DNA of 64,000 nt from Terrimesophilobacter mesophilus (lineage in GTDB: Bacteria; Actinomycetota; Actinomycetes; Actinomycetales; Microbacteriaceae). The number at the start of each line of letters is the position of its first letter. Position 1 is the first letter of the stretch. The position numbers were made by a program, and so were the translations under genes. The DNA lies in the NCBI RefSeq assembly GCF_014200375.1, contig NZ_JACHBP010000001.1, positions 1,674,001-1,738,000 of the forward strand, in the 5' to 3' direction. The notes below the pieces were generated by a model. It ran no database searches, was not told the DNA's origin, and saw only the letters and a list, made by a program, of their open reading frames with translations. This document shows, one piece after another, positions 17,069 through 25,811 of the stretch.

Positions 17069-18295
17069 TCAGGCGAAGAGCTGCTGCAACCTCTGGATGC
17101 CCTCGAGCAGTGGCTCGTCGCCGAGCGCGTAGGAGAGCCGCAGGTATCCGCTCGGCCCGAACGCCTCACCAGGAACGACAGCCACCTCGGCCTGTTCGAG
17201 GATGAGGTCGGCCAGCTCGAGCGAGGACGTCGCGATGACGCCGCCCCAGCTCCGGCCGAGCAGTGCCCGCACGTCCGCGTACGCATAGAACGCGCCATCC
17301 GGCATGGGAGCGACGACCCCGTCGATCTTGTTGAGCTCCTCGATGATGACATTTCGCCGCCGCTGGAACGCCTGCCGCATGAGCTCGACCGTCTCCTGAG
17401 GACCGGTCAGGGCTGCGAGCGCCGCGCGCTGCGAGATGTTCGACACGTTCGAGGACAGGTGCGATTGCAGGTTCGCAGCGCCCTTGATCGCATCCGCGGG
17501 ACCGACCATCCAGCCGAGCCGCCATCCGGTCATTGCGTAGCTCTTCGCAACGCCGTTGACGAGGATGGCCTGGTTCGCCAGGTCCGGCACCGCCTCGACG
17601 ATCGAGACCGCTTTGACCGGCGGGGAGTCCGGGGAATCGGCGGGCGAGTAGACGAGGTTCTGGTAGATCTCATCCGTGATGACCCAGATGCCGTGCTCGA
17701 GCGCCCACTGCCCGATGGCGGCGGTCTGCTCCGGCGAGTAGACCGCACCGGTGGGGTTCGACGGAGACACGAACACGAGGAGTTTCGTCTTCGGCGTCCT
17801 GGCGGCTTCGAGCTGCTCGACGGTCACGAGGTAGCCCTGGTCCGCGCCGGCGAAGACCTCGACCGGCACGCCGCCTGCGAGCTTGATCACCTCGGGATAC
17901 GTTGTCCAGTACGGCGACGGCAGGATGACCTCGTCCCCGTCGTCCACGAGCGTCGCGAAGGCCTGGTACACCGCCTGCTTGCCGCCGTTGGTGACGACCA
18001 CCTGAGACGCGTCCACGGCGAGACCGCTGTCCCGGAGGGTCTTCACGGCGATCGCTTCGCGCAGTTCGGGGAGTCCTGCCGCGGGCGTGTAGCGGTAGTT
18101 CCTGGGGTCGAGCACGGCGGCGGATGCTGCATCCACGACGTTCGACGGTGTCACGAAATCGGGTTCGCCGGCCGCGTAGGAGATGACGGGACGACCCTGC
18201 GCCTGCAGGGCCTTCGCCTTGGCGTCGACTTTGAGCGTCGCGGACTCGGCGATGGCGGCGATGCGGCGGGAGATGCGCGAGGGTTCAGAGGTCAC
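17069..18295 (-). CDS. Pyridoxal-phosphate aminotransferase (aspartate aminotransferase type)
   Basis: About 408 residues, class I fold. [10 protein letters not shown] (about 38), the NPTGAVYS loop (about 178) and the PLP Lys in [14 protein letters not shown] (about 238) are present, and the C-terminal substrate-binding Arg lies in YLRLSYAL. Aspartate aminotransferases transfer the amino group between aspartate and 2-oxoglutarate. Its location beside the tRNA-Trp/secE/nusG region matches aspC in related actinobacteria. Two GTG starts are possible, 18301 and 18295; the latter gives the usual MTSEPSRIS beginning. Confidence 0.88.
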   Translation of the reverse strand: MTSEPSRISRRIAAIAESATLKVDAKAKALQAQGRPVISYAAGEPDFVTPSNVVDAASAAVLDPRNYRYTPAAGLPELREAIAVKTLRDSGLAVDASQVVVTNGGKQAVYQAFATLVDDGDEVILPSPYWTTYPEVIKLAGGVPVEVFAGADQGYLVTVEQLEAARTPKTKLLVFVSPSNPTGAVYSPEQTAAIGQWALEHGIWVITDEIYQNLVYSPADSPDSPPVKAVSIVEAVPDLANQAILVNGVAKSYAMTGWRLGWMVGPADAIKGAANLQSHLSSNVSNISQRAALAALTGPQETVELMRQAFQRRRNVIIEELNKIDGVVAPMPDGAFYAYADVRALLGRSWGGVIATSSLELADLILEQAEVAVVPGEAFGPSGYLRLSYALGDEPLLEGIQRLQQLFA

Positions 18296-18341
18296 GAGCA
18301 CCAGCTTAATCCACGCTCCCGGGCGGACGGATAGCCGCGAA

Positions 18342-18370
18342 CGCGGCCGGGATCAGGTCACCCGGCCGCG
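18342..18370 (-). terminator. Hairpin downstream of the surface-protein gene
   Basis: CGCGGCCGGG (18342-18351) pairs perfectly with CCCGGCCGCG (18361-18370) around a 9-base loop, 20 bases after the surface-protein stop on the minus strand. There is no T run, so it may be a Rho-associated or GC-type terminator. Confidence 0.5.
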
Positions 18371-18389
18371 CCGCATCCGACGGACGCTT

Positions 18390-20309
18390 CTATGGTTCGA
18401 GCGTGGGGTGGTTCCGTCGGTGGCCTTCGCGGGCGAGCCACGCACCGAGGGTCAGGAGTGCGATGAGGACCCCGACGATGATCGCGAGGGAGACCCCCGT
18501 GAACGCGAGGTTGCCGGTGTGCACACCGCCGTCACCGATGTCTCCGGCCGGGGTGTTGCCGCCGCCGTCGCCTCCCGCGCCCGAGCCTCCATCCGGATCG
18601 CCCGGGGTTCCGGGCCCTCCCGACCCGGCGGTGACCACCGGTGCGACGGATGCCGCGGCGACGTTGAGCGTGGTGAGTCCGGAATCCCCTGCCCCCCGCG
18701 CGACGGCGACGCGCAGTGCGGTCTGCGTGAAGACCGTGTTCGTGGCGACACCAAGTCCGCCGCCTCCGAGCGTCGTCTCCTGCAGGTTGACCCGAAGGGA
18801 CAGGATGTCGGAAAGAATCCCGGTCAGCCCGACCGACCCGAGCAAACCGGTGTTCGCCTGCGCGAGCAGTGGTCCGTCGAGTGCCGCCGTGATGCCGCCG
18901 AGGATTCCGGATGTCCCGAACACCCTGTCGCCGAGGACTCCCCCGAGCGCGGAGAGCAGCTTCGCGGAGCTCATCGTCAACGGGACGCCGAGGACCTTGG
19001 CGGTCACCGTCGCCGGCGAGATCCCGTCGAGCACCTGGCCGAGTGTGCCGTGGACATCCACCGACGCCGACGTCTCCAGCTTCGGGAGCGCAGTGGATGT
19101 CGTGGTGCAGACGAGCGTACCGAGAAGCTTCCCGACGAGCTCGCCCAGGATGTTCCCGTTCGAGTCCTCGTACTGGCAGATCTTCCCGATGACCGGAGCC
19201 TGTTCCGTGAGCAGCTTCAGATCGGCATCGACATCCAGTCGGACCGAGCGCAGCGACTGGTCCAGGCGCGTGGTGAGTTGCCGCGTGAACTCGTCGAGCT
19301 GGCCGGTGATGGTGGAGATGACGCGCGATACGACGGCTGGTGAGAGCAGTTCGGTGTTGACCGGCAGGTTGTTGAGGTCACCGCCGATCAGGGTTTCGAG
19401 GTCGAGTGCGACCTTCCCGGTCTTGAGGTCGATGCTGACGCCGCTGCCGCCCCACGACTTGCCGAGAAGGCTTGTGACCACTGCGCGCAGGTCATGGGTG
19501 ATGACGACGGAGACGTCGGCGTTCGCACCGAGGTCCAGCGCGGGGTTCGCCGCGAGGAGAAATCCCTTGAGCGCTATGCCGAGTCGGCCGTCCTTTCCTC
19601 CGAGCGCATCGAGTTTCGCGTCGGCCGCGGATGCCGCTGCCGTGGCGAGCGAGGCGACCTTCGCGATCGCGGGGCTCGTGAACGTGAGCGTCAGCCCGTC
19701 GAGGTAGTAGTCGCCTGCGACGGTAGACGGGCTTCCCGTCGCCTGGGCGGCCACGGCCTGGAGGCGAAGGGCCAGGTCGGTGACCGCCGCGGCGTAGCGG
19801 TCTCCGAGCAGGCGATCGAGGGAGAGCGTCATCGCTCCGGCCGGATGCGAGGCGTTGGGCCCGATCGCCCCGCCGGACCCGACCGTGCCGCTCGCGCCGA
19901 GCGCACTGCCGTCAGGTGCCGCCATGGCGTACTGGGAGAGCACTCCGCCCTTCGTCGCGGTGTCGACGATGGCATCCGGACTCACGCGCGTGCTTCCGAC
20001 GGTCAGGGGCGCACTGCCCAGCAGGCTGACGGAGAGCGGGTCGACGACCTCCTGGGTGCTCTGGCGGCCGCTGTTGCGGGCCGTTGCCGGGGTGAGTGAA
20101 GCAAAGGAGTCGAGGCTCATTCCGGCGAGCGATCCGGAGAGAAACTGCCCCTGGGCCCAGGACCCATGGTCGGTTGCGGCGTTGGCCGTCGCCGGAGCGG
20201 CGATGAGGAGCGCGCCGACCATGGCGGCGGTCCCCAGCATCGCGGCCGGCGTGAGGAGGCGTGGAGCGTGCGGGCGCTGTCCTGCCCGTCGGTGATGGTG
20301 AGTGAACAC
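18390..20309 (-). CDS. Choice-of-anchor G family surface protein with sortase-like signal
   Basis: 639 residues. A Sec signal peptide spans about 1-45 (Arg-rich start, hydrophobic LLTPAAMLGTAAMVGALLIA, ATANAA cleavage region). The mature part begins GSWAQGQFLSG, the feature that defines the choice-of-anchor G group, and is a long Thr/Ser/Val-rich extracellular region. A Gly/Pro/Asp-rich linker (about 565-600) precedes NLAFTG, one hydrophobic helix and a basic tail (REGHRR). The LAxTG motif fits class E sortase anchoring to peptidoglycan. It starts at GTG 20309 behind AAGGAAAGAGG. Two dyads lie upstream. Function at the surface is unknown. Confidence 0.8.
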   Translation of the reverse strand: MFTHHHRRAGQRPHAPRLLTPAAMLGTAAMVGALLIAAPATANAATDHGSWAQGQFLSGSLAGMSLDSFASLTPATARNSGRQSTQEVVDPLSVSLLGSAPLTVGSTRVSPDAIVDTATKGGVLSQYAMAAPDGSALGASGTVGSGGAIGPNASHPAGAMTLSLDRLLGDRYAAAVTDLALRLQAVAAQATGSPSTVAGDYYLDGLTLTFTSPAIAKVASLATAAASAADAKLDALGGKDGRLGIALKGFLLAANPALDLGANADVSVVITHDLRAVVTSLLGKSWGGSGVSIDLKTGKVALDLETLIGGDLNNLPVNTELLSPAVVSRVISTITGQLDEFTRQLTTRLDQSLRSVRLDVDADLKLLTEQAPVIGKICQYEDSNGNILGELVGKLLGTLVCTTTSTALPKLETSASVDVHGTLGQVLDGISPATVTAKVLGVPLTMSSAKLLSALGGVLGDRVFGTSGILGGITAALDGPLLAQANTGLLGSVGLTGILSDILSLRVNLQETTLGGGGLGVATNTVFTQTALRVAVARGAGDSGLTTLNVAAASVAPVVTAGSGGPGTPGDPDGGSGAGGDGGGNTPAGDIGDGGVHTGNLAFTGVSLAIIVGVLIALLTLGAWLAREGHRRNHPTLEP

Positions 20310-20584
20310 GGCTGGTACCTCTTTCCTTGATCCGAATGGATTCGGAATGAGCCGGCCAGGCAGTTGCTCGCAGCAACTCGGGTGATGAGAGCGAGGGGCG
20401 CTGCCTGATTCAGCGTTCCGGAGTCCTGTTGAGTTGTGACCGAGCGGATCGGCGAAGGCGGTAAGGGGGCCGTGGCCCTTCGTCGATCTGCCCTGTTATG
20501 AGAAGAGACTCGGCCCGGCGCGGTTCATGACGCGATTCTGCGAAACATCGATGCCGGATGCTGCGCTCGCACGGGATTGCGGCT
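20310..20584. other. Intergenic region with two dyads, no gene seen
   Basis: The region between the surface protein and the tRNA-Trp promoter contains CCGAAT-GG-ATTCGG (20332-20345) and AGTTGCT-CGC-AGCAACT (20362-20378), both upstream of the minus-strand surface-protein gene and possibly its operators. Short frames here lack ribosome binding sites and plausible codon use; no gene is supported. Confidence 0.4.
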
Positions 20585-20614
20585 TTGCGCGAGGGTCGCC
20601 CGGTCGCTTACACT
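20585..20614 (+). promoter_or_regulatory. Promoter of the tRNA-Trp / secE-nusG-rplK-rplA unit
   Basis: TTGCGC (20585-20590) and TACACT (20609-20614) are spaced by 18 bases, about 97 bases before tRNA-Trp. The rplJ promoter in this window has the same TTGCGC -35 and the same spacing. The leader that follows can form a stem from TCTGCCA (20633-20639) and TGGCAGA (20660-20666). Confidence 0.6.
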
Positions 20615-20710
20615 GGGTCGAGGTAGTTGAAATCTGCCATACTTTCGTGCGCCCATTTTTGGCAGAAATTCCGAGTGTGACCGCGAGATGATGGTTGTTT
20701 GGTACTGCTG

Positions 20711-20783
20711 AGGGCGGTGGCTCAATTGGTAGAGCAGCGGTCTCCAAAACCGCAGGTTGCAGGTTCGAGTCCTGTCCGCCCTG
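20711..20783 (+). tRNA. tRNA-Trp (CCA anticodon)
   Basis: A complete cloverleaf of 73 bases. The acceptor stem AGGGCGG pairs with CCGCCCT, the anticodon loop is TCTCCAAA with CCA reading UGG codons, and the T arm is CAGGTTCGAGTCCTG. The discriminator is G and no CCA end is encoded. tRNA-Trp immediately before secE is a conserved actinobacterial arrangement. Confidence 0.97.
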
Positions 20784-20867
20784 CAGCTGAAAGCGAGCAT
20801 CCGCTCGTGGCAGCATTGCTCGGCCGGAAGTAGTTTTCGGCCCGGCTCCATCCGGAAGGTAGAAATC

Positions 20868-21146
20868 GTGGCGAGAAAGATAGTCGACGAGCCGAGTGAG
20901 GACATCGTCGCCAACGCCAAGATGGACCGTGCCCAGCGGCGGGGTCCGTTCGCGCGAATCGCGCTCTTCCTTCGTCAGGTGATGGTCGAACTGAGGAAGG
21001 TCATCACCCCGACCCGTAAGGAACTGATCAGCTACACGGGCGTCGTGCTCGTCTTCGTCGTCTTCATGATGGCGATCGTGTCGTTGCTCGACCTGCTGTT
21101 CGGCACGGGAGTGGGAATCATCTTCGGAAACGGCCCGACCCGGTAA
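20868..21146 (+). CDS. secE: Preprotein translocase subunit SecE
   Basis: 92 residues, typical of short actinobacterial SecE. It has a cytoplasmic amphipathic region (IALFLRQVMVELRKVITPTRKEL) and one membrane helix (GVVLVFVVFMMAIVSLLDLL). SecE clamps SecY in the SecYEG channel. The start is GTG 20868 with GGAAGGT upstream; longer in-frame readings run into the tRNA-Trp gene and are rejected. It lies between tRNA-Trp and nusG, the conserved order. Confidence 0.93.
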   Translation: MARKIVDEPSEDIVANAKMDRAQRRGPFARIALFLRQVMVELRKVITPTRKELISYTGVVLVFVVFMMAIVSLLDLLFGTGVGIIFGNGPTR

Positions 21147-21252
21147 CGATCTTGCGCGAGAGCGCGACACCAGCCTTGTGACCCGCAACCGGGCCACCGG
21201 ATAAATATGAGCGGCGAATCACGTCGCACGCCAGAAAACGGAATGAGAATCA

Positions 21253-22140
21253 GTGTCTGACAGGGAGTTCGAAGAGCTCGAGGATCTCGACCTCGCGACC
21301 GCCGCGGAACAGTCTTCAGAGGAGGACGAGGCGCAGGAGGGCGACGTGCTCGAGGAAGAGGTCGAGTCCGATGTGCCGTCGGAGGAGCGTGCCATGCACG
21401 TCCTGTCCGACGATGCGGATGTCGAGGCCGGTATCGAGGCGGCGCTCGACGCCGTCCAGGCTGCTGCAGACCCGGAGGCCGACGCCGTGGTGAACGAGGC
21501 GGAGGCGGAGATCGAGCAGGACGAGATCGATCCGTATGCGGAGTTCCGCGCCGAGCTCAAGGCGAAGCCGGGCAAATGGTACGTCATCCACTCCTACGCC
21601 GGGTTCGAGAAGCGCGTGAAGTCGAACATCGAGAACCGCCGCGTGAGCATGGCCATGGAGGACTACGTCTTCGAGGTGCAGGTTCCCATGGAGGACGTCG
21701 TCGAGATCAAGAACGGCCAGCGCAAGCTCGTGAACCGGGTTCGGATTCCCGGCTACGTGCTCGTGCGCATGGACCTGAATGAGGACAGCTGGTCCGTCGT
21801 GCGGCACACGCCGGGCGTCACCGGCTTTGTCGGCAACTCGCACAATCCGACGCCGCTGCGGTTCGAGGAGGCGTTCTCGATGCTGCAGAGCCTCGTGCAG
21901 ATCGTCGAAGCACCCGCGAAGGCCGGCGGCAAGGGCGGCAAGACCACTGCCCGTTCGATCCCGCAGGAAGTCGACTTCGAGGTCGGAGAGACCATCACGA
22001 TCAAGGAGGGCTCGTTCGCGGGCCTGCCAGGGTCGATCAGCGAGATCAAGCCGGAGAGCGGCAAGCTCACCGTCCTCGTCTCGCTCTTCGAGCGCGAGAC
22101 CCCCGTCGAACTGTCGTTCGACCAGGTCACCAAGCTCTAG
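21253..22140 (+). CDS. nusG: Transcription termination/antitermination factor NusG
   Basis: 295 residues. The first 95 or so are very acidic (Glu/Asp-rich), an extension usual in actinobacteria. The NGN domain follows ([44 protein letters not shown]), then a KOW domain near the end ([18 protein letters not shown]). NusG binds RNA polymerase, stimulates Rho termination and couples transcription to translation. The start is GTG 21253. rplK follows 76 bases later. Confidence 0.95.
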   Translation: MSDREFEELEDLDLATAAEQSSEEDEAQEGDVLEEEVESDVPSEERAMHVLSDDADVEAGIEAALDAVQAAADPEADAVVNEAEAEIEQDEIDPYAEFRAELKAKPGKWYVIHSYAGFEKRVKSNIENRRVSMAMEDYVFEVQVPMEDVVEIKNGQRKLVNRVRIPGYVLVRMDLNEDSWSVVRHTPGVTGFVGNSHNPTPLRFEEAFSMLQSLVQIVEAPAKAGGKGGKTTARSIPQEVDFEVGETITIKEGSFAGLPGSISEIKPESGKLTVLVSLFERETPVELSFDQVTKL

Positions 22141-22216
22141 ACACCAGCCACCGCCCCGGAGATACCGGACGCGGGAGAGCCGGGCATCCGCTCGGTTCGA
22201 CAGTAAAGGAAGAACA

Positions 22217-22648
22217 ATGGCACCCAAGAAGAAGGTCACGGGGCTGATCAAGCTCCAGATCCAGGCCGGCGCCGCGAACCCTGCACCGCCCATCGGGCCG
22301 GCGCTGGGCCAGCACGGCGTCAACATCATGGAGTTCTGCAAGGCGTACAACGCGGCCACGGAGTCGCAGCGCGGCAACGTCATCCCGGTCGAGATCACCG
22401 TGTACGAGGACCGCTCGTTCACGTTCATTCTCAAGACCCCGCCTGCCGCGGAGCTCATCAAGAAGGCTGCCGGAATCCCGAAGGGTTCCGGAACGCCCCA
22501 CACCGTCAAGGTCGGCAAGCTCTCGAAGGATGCCCTTCGCCAGATCGCCGAGACCAAGATGACCGACCTCAACGCGAACGACGTCGAGGCTGCAGAGAAG
22601 ATCATCGCGGGCACCGCCCGTTCGATGGGGATCACGGTGGAGGCGTAA
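22217..22648 (+). CDS. rplK: 50S ribosomal protein L11
   Basis: 143 residues, full length. [20 protein letters not shown] and [13 protein letters not shown] are the classic N-terminal L11 signature, and the C-terminal rRNA-binding domain contains GIPKGSG and [22 protein letters not shown]. It binds the GTPase-associated region of 23S rRNA and is needed for the RelA response. The ATG at 22217 follows an AAAGGAAG site. It is 2 bases from rplA, an L11-L1 operon. Confidence 0.97.
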   Translation: MAPKKKVTGLIKLQIQAGAANPAPPIGPALGQHGVNIMEFCKAYNAATESQRGNVIPVEITVYEDRSFTFILKTPPAAELIKKAAGIPKGSGTPHTVKVGKLSKDALRQIAETKMTDLNANDVEAAEKIIAGTARSMGITVEA

Positions 22649-22650
22649 TC

Positions 22651-23340
22651 ATGGCGACCAAGTCCAAGGCATACCGCGCCGCCGCCGAGAAGATCGAGGC
22701 AGGCAGGTTCTACACGCCGAGCGAGGCGGTGGGCATCGCCCGCGCGACCGGCTCGAGCAAGTTCGACTCCACGGTCGAGGTCGCGCTGAAGCTCGGCGTC
22801 GACCCGCGCAAGGCGGACCAGATGGTGCGCGGCACCGTCATCCTTCCGCACGGTACGGGCAAGACCGCCCGCGTCATCGTGTTCGCGACCGGGCCGGCCG
22901 CTGAGGCCGCGATCGCCGCTGGCGCTGACGAGGTCGGCGGCTCCGACCTCATCGAGAAGGTCGCCGGGGGTTACACGAACTTCGACGCCGCCGTCTCGAC
23001 GCCGGAACTCATGGGCCAGGTCGGTCGACTCGGAAAGGTGCTCGGCCCCCGCGGCCTCATGCCCAACCCGAAGACCGGCACGGTCACCCCGGACCCGGCG
23101 AAGGCCGTCTCCGACATCAAGGGTGGAAAGATCGAGTTCCGCGTCGACAAGCACTCCAACGTGCACTTCATCGTGGGCAAGGCCTCCTTCACGGCCGACC
23201 AGCTCGCCGAGAACGCGAAGGCGGCGCTCGATGAGATCAACCGCGCGAAGCCGAGTTCATCGAAGGGCCGCTACGTCCTGAAGGGTACGGTGTCGACGAC
23301 GTTCGGCCCCGGTATCCCGCTCGACGTGACCGCGATCTGA
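22651..23340 (+). CDS. rplA: 50S ribosomal protein L1
   Basis: 229 residues, standard length. The signature region [20 protein letters not shown] is in the middle and the C-terminal [16 protein letters not shown] closes the protein. L1 forms the L1 stalk and can repress translation of the L11-L1 mRNA. A strong terminator follows at 23362. Confidence 0.97.
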   Translation: MATKSKAYRAAAEKIEAGRFYTPSEAVGIARATGSSKFDSTVEVALKLGVDPRKADQMVRGTVILPHGTGKTARVIVFATGPAAEAAIAAGADEVGGSDLIEKVAGGYTNFDAAVSTPELMGQVGRLGKVLGPRGLMPNPKTGTVTPDPAKAVSDIKGGKIEFRVDKHSNVHFIVGKASFTADQLAENAKAALDEINRAKPSSSKGRYVLKGTVSTTFGPGIPLDVTAI

Positions 23341-23361
23341 GTCGCATTGTCGTAACAATGA

Positions 23362-23400
23362 GGAAGGCCCCGCTCCGGCGGGGCCTTCCGCGTTTCGTTC
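23362..23400 (+). terminator. Rho-independent terminator after rplA
   Basis: GGAAGGCCCCG (23362-23372) pairs perfectly with CGGGGCCTTCC (23379-23389) around a 6-base loop, followed by GCGTTTCGTTC. It ends the secE-nusG-rplK-rplA transcript. Confidence 0.85.
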
Positions 23401-23448
23401 GGATGCTCCAACGGAGCGCGCCGATCAGGGTGCGCCGAGCAGGATGCG

Positions 23449-24411
23449 TCACCCCTGGACGTTGAGCACGAGCTTCCCGCGCGTGTGACCCTTCTCGAGC
23501 TCCCGGTGCGCTTCGGCCGCGTCGGCGACCGGGAACTCCCGGTCGACGTGGACGGCGAGTTCGCCCGAGTCGATGAGTTCGGCGATCGCCGTGAGCGTCG
23601 CCGTGTCGGAGAGCGCCTTGATGTCGGTCGCGCGCATGCCGCCGGCAGCGGCATCCGCTCTGAATTCCGGCCAGCTTCCCGTGGGAACGCTCACGAGCAA
23701 ACCGCCAGGGCGCATGACCCTGAGCGAGCGGGTCCCGGTGTCATCCTTCACGTTCCCGATGAGATCGACGACGATATCGATGTCGCCCGTCACGTTCTCG
23801 AACCGCTCCTCGCGGTAGTCGATGACCTCATCCGCTCCGAGTTCGCGCAGCCATGCCGCGTTGCGTCCGGATGCCGTGGCCACGACGTACGCGCCGGCCC
23901 GCTTCGCGAGTTGCACGGCGATGTGTCCGACACCGCCCGCCGCGGCGTGGACGAGCACGCGATCGCCGCGCTTCGCAGCGCCGACGGTGACGATGCAGCC
24001 CCACGCGGTGAGCGCGGCACACGGAACGGCAGCCGCCTGGGTGGGTGTGAGAGTGCGCGGACTCCGCGCGATCGCGATGACCGGAACGGTGAGGAACTGA
24101 GCATAGCTGCCGCTCAGGCGCGGGACGGACACCATCCCGTACACCTCATCCCCCGGCTGGAGCGGGTGCGTGTCGAAGGCGGGCCGAACGATCGTCCCGC
24201 AGAAGTCGACGCCCAGAACGGCCGGGAACTCGCGGATGAGAGCAGAAGCTCCGCCGCCGGCACGCGTCTTCGCGTCGATCGGATTGACCCCGGCAGCCGC
24301 CACCCGCACGACGGCCTCGCCGATCGCAGGGACGACCATCGGCACATCCCGCTCGACGAGCACCTCCGGGCCGCCCACACCGTCCATCACCGTCGCACGC
24401 ATCATGGTCAT
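23449..24411 (-). CDS. Zinc-independent NADP-dependent oxidoreductase (quinone oxidoreductase-like MDR)
   Basis: 320 residues. GroES-like N-terminal domain (GVNPIDAKTRAG, LGVDFCGTI) and a Rossmann domain with AAAGGVGHIAVQLAKR near residue 152. No structural or catalytic zinc ligand set is seen, as in quinone oxidoreductases and enoyl reductases of the MDR superfamily; substrate unknown. A TAGCGT -10 (24418-24423) lies 6 bases before the ATG, so the message is probably leaderless. The divergent DUF998 gene has the same arrangement, giving back-to-back leaderless promoters in 35 bases. Confidence 0.85.
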   Translation of the reverse strand: MTMMRATVMDGVGGPEVLVERDVPMVVPAIGEAVVRVAAAGVNPIDAKTRAGGGASALIREFPAVLGVDFCGTIVRPAFDTHPLQPGDEVYGMVSVPRLSGSYAQFLTVPVIAIARSPRTLTPTQAAAVPCAALTAWGCIVTVGAAKRGDRVLVHAAAGGVGHIAVQLAKRAGAYVVATASGRNAAWLRELGADEVIDYREERFENVTGDIDIVVDLIGNVKDDTGTRSLRVMRPGGLLVSVPTGSWPEFRADAAAGGMRATDIKALSDTATLTAIAELIDSGELAVHVDREFPVADAAEAHRELEKGHTRGKLVLNVQG

Positions 24412-24446
24412 GCCTCAACGCTAGCGCGACGCCCTAACATGGTCAC
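24412..24446. promoter_or_regulatory. Back-to-back leaderless promoters
   Basis: TAGCGT on the minus strand (24418-24423) and TAACAT on the plus strand (24435-24440) each lie 6 bases from their start codon. The whole divergent control region is 35 bases, so the -35 regions must overlap the opposite promoter and the two genes may compete for RNA polymerase. Confidence 0.45.
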
Positions 24447-25241
24447 GTGACCGACTTCTCGCCTACAGCCGGACGCGTCGGTCGCGATGCCGTGTTCGCC
24501 GTCACCGGATGCCTGCTCGTCGCCGGAGCACTCGTCATCATCTGGGCTGCGCGGCTCACTGTCGATCGGGAGATCTACGTGAGCGAGCTCGGTGCGACGG
24601 GGGAGCCGACGGCGGACTGGTTCAGGGTGGCCCTGCTGCTCATCGTCGCCGGTGGGAGCCTCATCGCGTTCGCGGGGCGTCGCATCCGTTCGGCTGCCCC
24701 ACTCCTGCGTGCGACCACCCCCGCGATCTCACTGTGGGTGGGGTGCGGATTCTTCCTCGTCGCCTCGCAGGTGACCTGCACCGCCGGATGCCCGCTGCCG
24801 TACGGCCCCACCTTCACCTGGCAGGACTTCATCCACACCTCGGTGGCCGTGCTCGCGTTCGCGGCCGCGTGCTGGGCGATGCTTCAGGTGTCGTTCGCGG
24901 TGGGGCATCGCGCGCTGCGCTCGTTCTCGCTCACCTGCGGGATCGCCGTGGCCGTCGTGGCGGGCGCGGGCGGCATCCTGTCCCTCGCGCGGTTCGGGAC
25001 CGACGTGGGCAGCGTCCTCGAACTCGTCGCGACGACGATCGCACTCGGCTGGCTCGCGGTGTTCGGGCTCGCCGTCCGGGGATCGTCAGCGGTGGAGGAA
25101 CGCCAGCAGCGCGTCGGCGAGTCCGATGAGCTGATGGATCTCGTTGTCGTCCCTGTCGACCCACCGCACTCTGGGCTCGTCGCCGATGGGCACGAAATCC
25201 CGGTGCTCCTCCCACACGACGAGGGTGCGTTCGGCACCTAG
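24447..25241 (+). CDS. DUF998-like integral membrane protein
   Basis: 264 residues as read. Six hydrophobic segments are visible (about 13-34, 57-73, 85-108, 129-150, 157-178, 190-210). The spacing and the extracellular GATGEPTADWFR segment fit DUF998 membrane proteins, whose function is unknown. Only residues up to about 213 look membrane-like; the last 50 or so are read from DNA that encodes the YqaJ-like protein on the opposite strand, a 156-base convergent overlap. The natural stop may have been lost. Start is GTG 24447, leaderless type. Confidence 0.7.
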   Translation: MTDFSPTAGRVGRDAVFAVTGCLLVAGALVIIWAARLTVDREIYVSELGATGEPTADWFRVALLLIVAGGSLIAFAGRRIRSAAPLLRATTPAISLWVGCGFFLVASQVTCTAGCPLPYGPTFTWQDFIHTSVAVLAFAAACWAMLQVSFAVGHRALRSFSLTCGIAVAVVAGAGGILSLARFGTDVGSVLELVATTIALGWLAVFGLAVRGSSAVEERQQRVGESDELMDLVVVPVDPPHSGLVADGHEIPVLLPHDEGAFGT

Positions 25242-25685
25242 GACGTACTGCTGCCACCACACCTGCCGCAGGTAGCTGCGCGGGATGCTGTGCCACGGCT
25301 TCGCGGTCGTCTTGATCTCGGCGAGCTCGATGCCCCTCTCGGTGACCCGGATGCCGTCGGGCGTGGCGAGGTGCAGCGGGTTGCCGTCCGCGTGGTACAG
25401 GTCCAGGCTCGGCAGGATGCCGTACACCGAGCGCACCCAGCGTGCGATCTCCGGCTCGCGGGCCCTGCCGTGGTCCGTGTAGGCGTTGCCGGTGAACGAA
25501 CTGCCGAGCACCTTGTCCCTGGCCACCGCCGTGACTGCTCGGCTGCTGGACAGCCGCGCGACGTCGGTCGCGGTGACTCCGCGGCTTCTCGCTCTCAGCC
25601 ATTCGACGCGGTCGGTCGACCGGGCGACGATCCGGGTGCGGTGGTCCCTGGGCGGGTCCGTCCACAGCGCCGGTTGGATGCTCAC
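25086..25685 (-). CDS. YqaJ-like viral-recombinase-type exonuclease domain protein
   Basis: 199 residues. RVEWLRARSRGVTATDVARL and GNAYTDHGRAREPEIARW match the YqaJ/lambda-exonuclease fold; the metal-binding Asp and the ELAEIKTT segment (E-x-K) follow in order. Phage members degrade DNA 5' to 3' with a recombinase partner, but none is encoded nearby, so this is a stand-alone chromosomal copy. GTG 25685 is preceded by GGGGAGAA. Its 3' end overlaps the DUF998 gene by 156 bases. Confidence 0.75.
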   Translation of the reverse strand: MSIQPALWTDPPRDHRTRIVARSTDRVEWLRARSRGVTATDVARLSSSRAVTAVARDKVLGSSFTGNAYTDHGRAREPEIARWVRSVYGILPSLDLYHADGNPLHLATPDGIRVTERGIELAEIKTTAKPWHSIPRSYLRQVWWQQYVLGAERTLVVWEEHRDFVPIGDEPRVRWVDRDDNEIHQLIGLADALLAFLHR

Positions 25686-25811
25686 CAGACCATTCTCCCC
25701 GAGCACACCGACTCCGGCGTGCCACGCGCCGTACGCGCCCGCTGTCTTCGCACGGTCGTCGCCGTTGAGGTGACAGACTTGGGGGAACCCCCGAGACTCG
25801 AAGGACCCGAC

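Noticed and set aside
20757..20867. Longer SecE reading starting inside tRNA-Trp
   Set aside because: It would begin in the tRNA T arm and add residues unlike SecE; GTG 20868 has a ribosome binding site and gives the normal length.
25086..25685. YqaJ-like nuclease as evidence of a prophage
   Set aside because: No recombinase, integrase, capsid or other phage gene is adjacent and base composition matches the neighbours.
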